DNA of 11,341 bases from an uncultured Actinomyces sp. (lineage in GTDB: Bacteria; Actinomycetota; Actinomycetes; Actinomycetales; Actinomycetaceae), in the NCBI GenBank assembly GCA_945949035.1, contig CAMFDH010000025.1, forward strand, positions 1 through 11,341. The letters run 5' to 3'. How positions within the stretch are numbered: position 1 is the first letter of the stretch; each line of letters starts with the position of its first letter. This document shows positions 6,715 through 11,341 of this stretch, piece by piece. Position numbers and translations under genes: made by a program. The notes beneath the pieces are model-generated. The model had not been told where the DNA came from. It saw nothing but the letters and a program-made list of their open reading frames with translations, and did not search any database.

Positions 6715-8517
6715 ATGACTGAAGAGACGAACCAGACCACATTTGCTGACCTGGGACTACCGGGTTACCAACTGGTAGTACTCGATGAGCTGGGGTTCAA
6801 TCACCCCACACCAATCCAGCAGGCGGCGATCCCGCCCCTTCTGGCCGCGCAGGACGTCGTCGGAATCGCCCAGACCGGTACGGGTAAGACCGCAGCTTTT
6901 GGACTTCCTCTGCTAGGACGCGTCAATGGTAACCAGAAGGGCGTTGCGGCACTCGTCCTCGCGCCGACCAGGGAACTTGCGCTGCAGACGACCGAGGCGC
7001 TTGAGACGCTGGCCGGACCCAAGTCCAAGATCCGTATGGTCACCGTCTATGGAGGCTCTTCCTACGGACCGCAGCTGCGCGCCCTACGAGAGGGTGCGCA
7101 GGTCGTCGTCGGCACTCCCGGGCGTTTGATGGACCTGATTGAAAAGGGCGCCCTTGATCTCACCTCGGTGAACACCGTCGTCCTCGATGAGGCCGACGAG
7201 ATGCTCCGCATGGGGTTTGCCGAGGACGTCGAGACGATTCTTAAGACGGTTCCTGATGAGCGCCTCACCGCACTCTTCTCCGCCACGATGCCCAAGACGA
7301 TTGAGCGGGTGGCAGCCAAACACCTGACGGATCCGCAGAGGATCGAAGTTACCTCGGCCGCTTCGACCGTCAAGACTATTCACCAGACCTACTCCCTGGT
7401 TCAGGCCAACCTGCGTACCGAAGCACTCGCAAGAGTTCTGGAGATGCGTGGCAATCACGAGGGGCGTGAGGGCGGGGCTGCCATTGTCTTCGTTCGCACC
7501 CGTCGTGATGCCGAGGAAATCCCCCTGGCTCTGATGTCTCGCGGCATTCGGGCCTCAGGAATCTCGGGCGACATTGCCCAGCGTGAGCGTGAGCGTCTCG
7601 TTCAGGGTCTGCGAAACGGTGACCTTGACGTCCTGGTCGCCACAGACGTCGCGGCCCGAGGCCTTGACGTTGAGCGCATTGGTCTTGTGGTCAACTACGA
7701 GCCACCGATTGAGCCTGAGATCTACGTTCACCGCATCGGCCGAACCGGTCGTGCGGGACGAGCCGGTCGCTCCCTTACTTTCTTCACCCCGCGGGATCGC
7801 CGTCGGCTCCACCAGATCGAGCGGACCACGGGCGCCAAGCTGCAGCAGGTGCCGATTCCGACCAGCCAGGAGATCATTGATACCCGGGCACGTCGCGTTC
7901 TCGAGGCCCTCCTGGCTGATGACGGAGCAACGACTCGTCCCGATACCTCCGCGATTGATGCCGCTCTGAACGCCGCTGAGGCTGCTGGACTGGACTTCCG
8001 CCAGATCGCCGCAAACCTCCTCTATGAGGCCGCTGTACCAACGACCATGCAGAACGCCTCTGAAAGCGCTCGTGAACGCATGGACGCCAACTTCAACAGG
8101 GCAGAGGCATTTGACGGTGGGGCCGCTGGCGCTTCCCGCTCGAAGAAGGTGCGTGGCAGCCTGCAGAACCGCTACCGACTTGAGGTCGGAAAGCGTGATG
8201 GCGTCTCCCCCAAGGCAATTGTGGGAGCAATGACCGGTGAGGCCGGACTTCGTGGAGCCGACCTCGGCAAGATCAACATCTACCCGAACTTCAGCGTCGT
8301 CGAGGTTGCTGAGAAGCTCACTGACCACCAGATTCAGAAGCTGACACGAGCACAGGTGTCCGGACGCAGGCTGAAGATCTCTGTTGACGACGGTCCCCGC
8401 CAGGAACGTTCTTACGAAGGCGGTCGCGGTGGTCGCGGTTCCGAGCGGTCATTTGATCGGAAAGAGCGCTCACCTGAGCGTCGGGGTGCTAAGAAGTCCG
8501 GGCGACCACGACACTAG
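6715..8517 (+). CDS. deaD: DEAD-box ATP-dependent RNA helicase with DbpA-type RNA-binding domain (DeaD/CsdA-like)
   Basis: Cytoplasmic RNA helicase that unwinds short duplexes during ribosome assembly and mRNA turnover, often cold-induced. The 600 residues hold all family motifs: Q motif with F10 and TPIQ (32-35), Walker A AQTGTGKT (52-59), PTREL (84-88), TPGR (134-137), DEAD (158-161), SAT (189-191), ATDVAARGLDV (309-319) and HRIGRTGR (339-346). A DbpA/CsdA-type RNA-binding domain follows at about 486-557, then a basic Gly/Arg/Ser-rich tail (about 558-600) that should contact RNA nonspecifically. ATG 6715 is chosen for GAGGGG (6705-6710) and because the Q motif begins right after it. The frame is open back to 6481, with another ATG at 6688, but those residues look like intergenic DNA. 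This is the only plus-strand gene; it is divergent from aspS and converges on hisS. The symbol is by family resemblance. Confidence 0.95.
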   Translation: MTEETNQTTFADLGLPGYQLVVLDELGFNHPTPIQQAAIPPLLAAQDVVGIAQTGTGKTAAFGLPLLGRVNGNQKGVAALVLAPTRELALQTTEALETLAGPKSKIRMVTVYGGSSYGPQLRALREGAQVVVGTPGRLMDLIEKGALDLTSVNTVVLDEADEMLRMGFAEDVETILKTVPDERLTALFSATMPKTIERVAAKHLTDPQRIEVTSAASTVKTIHQTYSLVQANLRTEALARVLEMRGNHEGREGGAAIVFVRTRRDAEEIPLALMSRGIRASGISGDIAQRERERLVQGLRNGDLDVLVATDVAARGLDVERIGLVVNYEPPIEPEIYVHRIGRTGRAGRAGRSLTFFTPRDRRRLHQIERTTGAKLQQVPIPTSQEIIDTRARRVLEALLADDGATTRPDTSAIDAALNAAEAAGLDFRQIAANLLYEAAVPTTMQNASESARERMDANFNRAEAFDGGAAGASRSKKVRGSLQNRYRLEVGKRDGVSPKAIVGAMTGEAGLRGADLGKINIYPNFSVVEVAEKLTDHQIQKLTRAQVSGRRLKISVDDGPRQERSYEGGRGGRGSERSFDRKERSPERRGAKKSGRPRH

Positions 8518-8523
8518 GCACCG

Positions 8524-8537
8524 GCCGCGAAAGCGGC
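8524..8537. terminator. GAAA-tetraloop hairpin between the convergent helicase gene and hisS
   Basis: GCCGC and GCGGC form a 5-bp GC stem closed by a GNRA-type GAAA loop, seven bases after the helicase stop codon and within the 36-base gap before the hisS stop. There is no T-run on either side. A terminator role is plausible from position, but the hairpin is short. Confidence 0.4.
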
Positions 8538-8553
8538 GCTAGCCTCGGGCGAG

Positions 8554-9855
8554 TTAGGGAAGCCAGGTCTTCGGATCTGCGTCCACCTGCTCGCCCGAAA
8601 CTATATCCTTCACAGAGTGTGAGCCGTCCTCGGCAATGAACCAGACATTTCTGATGCCACGGCGGTCGGCAAAGCGGATTTGCTTACCGAACTTCTGTGC
8701 ATTGGGTGAAACCTCGGCGGAAACACCTCGCCTACGCAGCTCGCGGGCAACGGAGACCGACTGGTCGCGCGCGCCCTCGTCGGCGACAGCAACTAGGACC
8801 TGGGCTGGACTGGCTGAGCCGGCCTGCAGGATTCCCTTCGAAAGCAGAAGGGCAACGAGCCTGGACACTCCGATTGAAAGCCCCACGCCGGGGAATGTCC
8901 GGCGTCCATCGGAGACAAGCTGGTCATAGCGACCGCCAGAGCAGACTGATCCAAAACTCTCGTAACCCGGGATGACCGTCTCATAGACGGTACCGGTGTA
9001 GTAGTCGAGTCCACGGGCAATACGAAGCGAAGCCCGGACCTGTCCGGGTGCGTAGTCATGCAGGTGATCAAGAACCTCGGAGAGCTCGTTCAGCCCTCTC
9101 TCGATAGGGGCCTGGTCGAGGTTTAGCTCTTCGACCTGTTCACGGAGCTCACGGCCGGTCTCGACACTAATCTGGGCGGTCTTGATGAGGACATCGATCT
9201 GCGCCGAGTTGAGCCCCATTTCCCCAAGTTCCTCGGCGACGCCCTCAGCGCCAATCTTGTCGAACTTGTCGAGGGCGCGAAGCGTGCCCTCGAAATCCGA
9301 GATTCCCGCGGACTCTGCAATCCCCTGGAGGAGGTGACGGTTGTTGATCTCCATCAGGACAGGACCGATTTCAAGTGAACCCAGAGCATCGAGCATCACC
9401 TCGGCTGCTTCGACCTCATGGTGAAGAGCAAGGTCCCCCTGCCCGACAATGTCGATATCGGCCTGGGTGAACTCACGGAAACGACCCTCCTGGGGGCGTT
9501 CACCTCGCCACACCTTCTGAATCTGGTACCGCTTGAACGGGAAGGTCAGAGAGTTTGAGTTGGCCAGGACATAGCGTGCCAGCGGAACCGTGAGGTCAAA
9601 GTGCAGGCCCAGCGTGTCGCTTCGCAGAGTAACGGGTCCCCCTGCTCGCGCTGACTGGAGCCGCTGCAGAACGTAGACCTCTTTCGAAGTTTCTCCCTTA
9701 GCTTCCAGTGCGACGAGTGGTTCGACGGAACGTGTCTGGATGCCAGCGAAGCCGTGAAGCTCAAAAGTTGCGCGCAGTCGGTCCTCGACCAGTGCTTCGG
9801 TGGCCCGCTCGGCGGGGAGCAGCTCGGGGAACCCCGAGATCGACTTCTTGCTCAC
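8554..9855 (-). CDS. hisS: Histidyl-tRNA synthetase (type with FDLTVPLARY, Bifidobacterium-like)
   Basis: Class II synthetase that charges tRNA-His. The 433 residues are a typical length. A SGFPELLPAE opening (7-16) leads to motif 1. Residues F86-D-L-T-V-P-L-A-R-Y95 stand where common bacterial HisRSs have LRPEGTAG. Motif 2 is FKRYQIQKVWRGERPQEGR (107-125), the histidine-binding HisA motif is ARGLDYYTG (280-288), HisB is CSGGRYD (305-311), and motif 3 is GVGLSIGVSR (323-332). The anticodon-binding domain occupies about 350-433. The FDLTVPLARY form resembles archaeal/eukaryotic HisRS and, from memory, the Bifidobacterium enzyme, and differs from Corynebacterium HisRS. The start is GTG 9855 with GGAAGAG (9861-9867) five bases upstream. 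It is the last gene of the DUF349-MBL-hisS operon, 18 bases after the hydrolase stop, and converges on the helicase gene. Confidence 0.96.
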   Translation of the reverse strand: MSKKSISGFPELLPAERATEALVEDRLRATFELHGFAGIQTRSVEPLVALEAKGETSKEVYVLQRLQSARAGGPVTLRSDTLGLHFDLTVPLARYVLANSNSLTFPFKRYQIQKVWRGERPQEGRFREFTQADIDIVGQGDLALHHEVEAAEVMLDALGSLEIGPVLMEINNRHLLQGIAESAGISDFEGTLRALDKFDKIGAEGVAEELGEMGLNSAQIDVLIKTAQISVETGRELREQVEELNLDQAPIERGLNELSEVLDHLHDYAPGQVRASLRIARGLDYYTGTVYETVIPGYESFGSVCSGGRYDQLVSDGRRTFPGVGLSIGVSRLVALLLSKGILQAGSASPAQVLVAVADEGARDQSVSVARELRRRGVSAEVSPNAQKFGKQIRFADRRGIRNVWFIAEDGSHSVKDIVSGEQVDADPKTWLP

Positions 9856-9873
9856 AACAACTCTTCCGTAAGT

Positions 9874-10551
9874 TTAGCGGCGACGCCTAGCGCGAAGCAC
9901 AAAGGGATTGGACTGCAGTTCAGTTCCCCAGCGGGTCTGCGGACCATGACCTGGGAGCAGAAGGGTCGCTGGGTCGAGGGCATCAGCAAGGGTCCGCAAG
10001 GTCTCTTGCATTACCGCGTCGTCCCCTCCTGGCAGGTCACTTCGGCCTACCGAGCCCGCAAAGATTACGTCACCTGACAGCGCCATAGGAGCTTCAGCGG
10101 CTGTCGGGCTAAAGAGGAAAATCGATGAGCCTGGAGAGTGACCGGGAGCCGGAACCAGCCTCATGGTCACGCCTTCAATAGGTCTGAAGTTCTCTGCGCC
10201 AAGGGGATGGACGCTGGCCGGGTAGAGCCACTCACCCAGCCCGAGCGCCGAGGCCCTCATCTCCAGTCTTGAGATGGGGTCATCAATGAGGGCGACGTCC
10301 GGCTCAGGAATATAGACCGGCCTCTCCCCTGCCACTGCCGCAGCTTCCCAGACATGATCAACGTGACCGTGGGTAAGGAGAACGGCGCCGACCCTTAAGC
10401 CTTCACGTTCGAGGATCGATTCCACGCCTGTGGTTGTGCCGGGGCCAGGATCCACAATCAGGGCTTCCTGGCCACCGTTCAGCCACATGACGTAGCAGTT
10501 CGCGTCGAACAGAGAGGCCGGGACTACTTCAATACGCAATGGCCTTCGCAC
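9874..10551 (-). CDS. MBL-fold metallo-hydrolase (glyoxalase II-like)
   Basis: Small soluble metallo-beta-lactamase-fold hydrolase of about 225 residues with a complete dinuclear metal site: THGHVDH (60-66) gives H61, H63, D65 and H66; H138 lies in PAPGHSPGS; D161 lies in SGDVIFAG; and H202 lies in LPGHGPQT. Its SLFDANCYV opening and the GSVGRSDLPGGD segment (166-177) are typical of the bacterial YcbL/glyoxalase II-like group. These hydrolyse thioesters such as S-lactoylglutathione in some species, but the true substrate here is unknown. No signal peptide is seen. The frame opens at GTG 10551, abutting the TAG of the DUF349 gene with no gap, so translation is probably coupled. A TTG at 10539 would give a more usual M-R-I-E-V start and remains possible. 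The same gene precedes hisS in mycobacteria, as I recall. Confidence 0.9.
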   Translation of the reverse strand: MRRPLRIEVVPASLFDANCYVMWLNGGQEALIVDPGPGTTTGVESILEREGLRVGAVLLTHGHVDHVWEAAAVAGERPVYIPEPDVALIDDPISRLEMRASALGLGEWLYPASVHPLGAENFRPIEGVTMRLVPAPGHSPGSSIFLFSPTAAEAPMALSGDVIFAGSVGRSDLPGGDDAVMQETLRTLADALDPATLLLPGHGPQTRWGTELQSNPFVLRARRRR

Positions 10552-11341
10552 CTACTCGATTGAAGACTGAATTTGCTCGAGCCAAAGAATCTTGACCTTG
10601 AGAGCACTATCTGTCTCTTCAGCAAGCTTCTTGTCGCCTGCAGCCTCAGCGGCTTCCTTGGTGGCCGTGAGCTCTGCGATGGATGCCTCAAGCTGCGCAA
10701 GCATGCTTCCGGCGCGTGCACGAGTCTCAGGGTTGGACTTCTGCCATTCCTTCTGCTCGGCCTCACGCAATTCACGTTCCACTGCACGAAGTCGTCCCTC
10801 GATCCGTCCCAGATCGCGAGAGGGCACCTGGCCGATACTCTCCCACTTCTCCTGGATATCTCCGAGGGCCTTCTTGGTGGCGGGGATGTCGGTAATGGGC
10901 AGCAGCGCTTCTGCCTGGAGCGCGAGCTCTTCCTTCAGTGCGAGGTTGGCGCCAAACTCTTCGTCAACCGCTGCTTCAAAGTTGCGACGTGAATCGAAGA
11001 AGACCTGCTGGGCTGCGCGGAACCGGGCCCAAAGAGCGTCATCTTCCTTGCGGGAGGCGCGTCCAGCCTGCTTCCACTGGGCCATTAGGTCCCGGTACTT
11101 TGCGGCGGTATCGCGCCATGCGGTGGAGTTCTGCAGTGCTTCAGCCTCAGCGATTAGGCGCTCTTTGGCAGCCTTCGTGTCAGACTGCCTCTGGTCAAGG
11201 GCCGAGAAGTACTGGCGTCGTCCTCGATCAAAAGTGGTGCGGGCGGCGGAGAAACGCTTCCAGAGAGCATCCTCATCTGCCTTATCTAGGCGGGGACCCT
11301 GCTGCTGAAGGTGCTTCCACTGATCAAGGAGTTCCCGTAGG
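10552..11341 (-). CDS. DUF349 repeat protein, C-terminal part (5' end beyond the window)
   Basis: The frame runs from the right edge to TAG at 10552, giving 262 visible residues. It is highly charged and mostly helical, likely coiled coil. At least two clear DUF349 repeats are present: DQWKHLQQQG with DALWKRFSAAR near the edge, then AQWKQAGRASRKEDDALWAR with FRAAQQVFF about 70 residues later. A degenerate third follows (KWESIGQVPSRDLGRIEGR). The W-K-x-x-G ... D-x-L-W-x-R-F pattern defines the family. Its function is unknown in general; no enzymatic motif is seen. It begins the visible part of an operon with the MBL hydrolase (no gap) and hisS, and in many actinobacteria it lies near relA, which is probably just outside the window. 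An ATG at 11085 is internal, not the start, because the homologous repeat continues upstream of it. Confidence 0.92.
   Translation of the reverse strand, partial: LRELLDQWKHLQQQGPRLDKADEDALWKRFSAARTTFDRGRRQYFSALDQRQSDTKAAKERLIAEAEALQNSTAWRDTAAKYRDLMAQWKQAGRASRKEDDALWARFRAAQQVFFDSRRNFEAAVDEEFGANLALKEELALQAEALLPITDIPATKKALGDIQEKWESIGQVPSRDLGRIEGRLRAVERELREAEQKEWQKSNPETRARAGSMLAQLEASIAELTATKEAAEAAGDKKLAEETDSALKVKILWLEQIQSSIE

Noticed and set aside
7555..8328. 257-codon open frame on the minus strand
   Set aside because: Antisense shadow of the helicase gene, whose frame has complete motifs throughout; no ribosome binding site or recognisable domain.
10552..11085. DUF349 gene as a complete 177-residue protein starting at ATG 11085
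   Set aside because: The frame stays open to the window edge and the upstream codons encode another clear DUF349 repeat, so the gene is truncated by the window and this ATG is internal.
10592..11308. 238-codon open frame on the plus strand, rich in Ser, Arg and Ala
   Set aside because: Antisense shadow of the DUF349 gene; its composition is typical of frames opposite GC-rich coding DNA.
1..11341. Mobile elements, CRISPR arrays, tRNA or rRNA genes, phage or defence genes
   Set aside because: No transposase, integrase, terminal repeats, regularly spaced repeats or tRNA-like cloverleaf was seen; nearly all of the sequence is accounted for by housekeeping genes.

Overview
The window is a housekeeping block from a fairly GC-rich actinobacterium (Actinomycetota). 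An Actinomycetales/Actinomycetaceae-like or Bifidobacterium-like lineage fits best. This rests on recognised protein families, not on a database search: an actinobacterial-style AlaRS, a HisRS of the type I recall from Bifidobacterium, a non-discriminating-type AspRS, a DEAD-box helicase with a DbpA-type RNA-binding domain, and a DUF349 protein. The order DUF349 - MBL hydrolase - hisS - aspS - rarA - (rpsD) - alaS is, from general knowledge, the conserved actinobacterial neighbourhood downstream of relA, also seen in outline in Mycobacterium and Streptomyces.

Layout from left to right. 1-1710 (minus) is alaS, cut by the left edge. 1711-1801 holds a strong terminator hairpin behind rpsD and a possible alaS -10 element. 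1802-2425 (minus) is rpsD, standing alone outside a ribosomal-protein operon, with a 200-base leader that contains an 11-bp hairpin just upstream of its ribosome binding site. 2626-6491 (minus) is an apparent operon aspS-yciO-rarA with 42- and 44-base gaps. 6492-6714 is a divergent promoter region. 6715-8517 (plus) is the only plus-strand gene, a DEAD-box RNA helicase. It converges on 8554-11341 (minus), an operon of a DUF349 protein (cut by the right edge), an MBL-fold hydrolase and hisS, with gaps of 0 and 18 bases.

The genes serve translation (three aminoacyl-tRNA synthetases, ribosomal protein S4, an RNA helicase) and replication-fork maintenance (RarA). The roles of the YciO, MBL and DUF349 proteins are less certain. 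I found no mobile element, tRNA, rRNA, CRISPR array or defence system.

I do not see a new biological system. The most notable anomaly is in alaS around 1231-1284: at least seven codons look as if one base each was replaced by G on the coding strand, which destroys the conserved (D/E)-N-F-W motif. That pattern suggests a sequencing or consensus error more than evolution. Other points worth a look are the rpsD leader hairpin (a possible S4 autoregulatory site), a perfect 12-bp inverted repeat inside rarA, a YciO protein lacking TsaC/Sua5 signature residues, and a near-identical 12-base repeat on both sides of the aspS/helicase promoter region.
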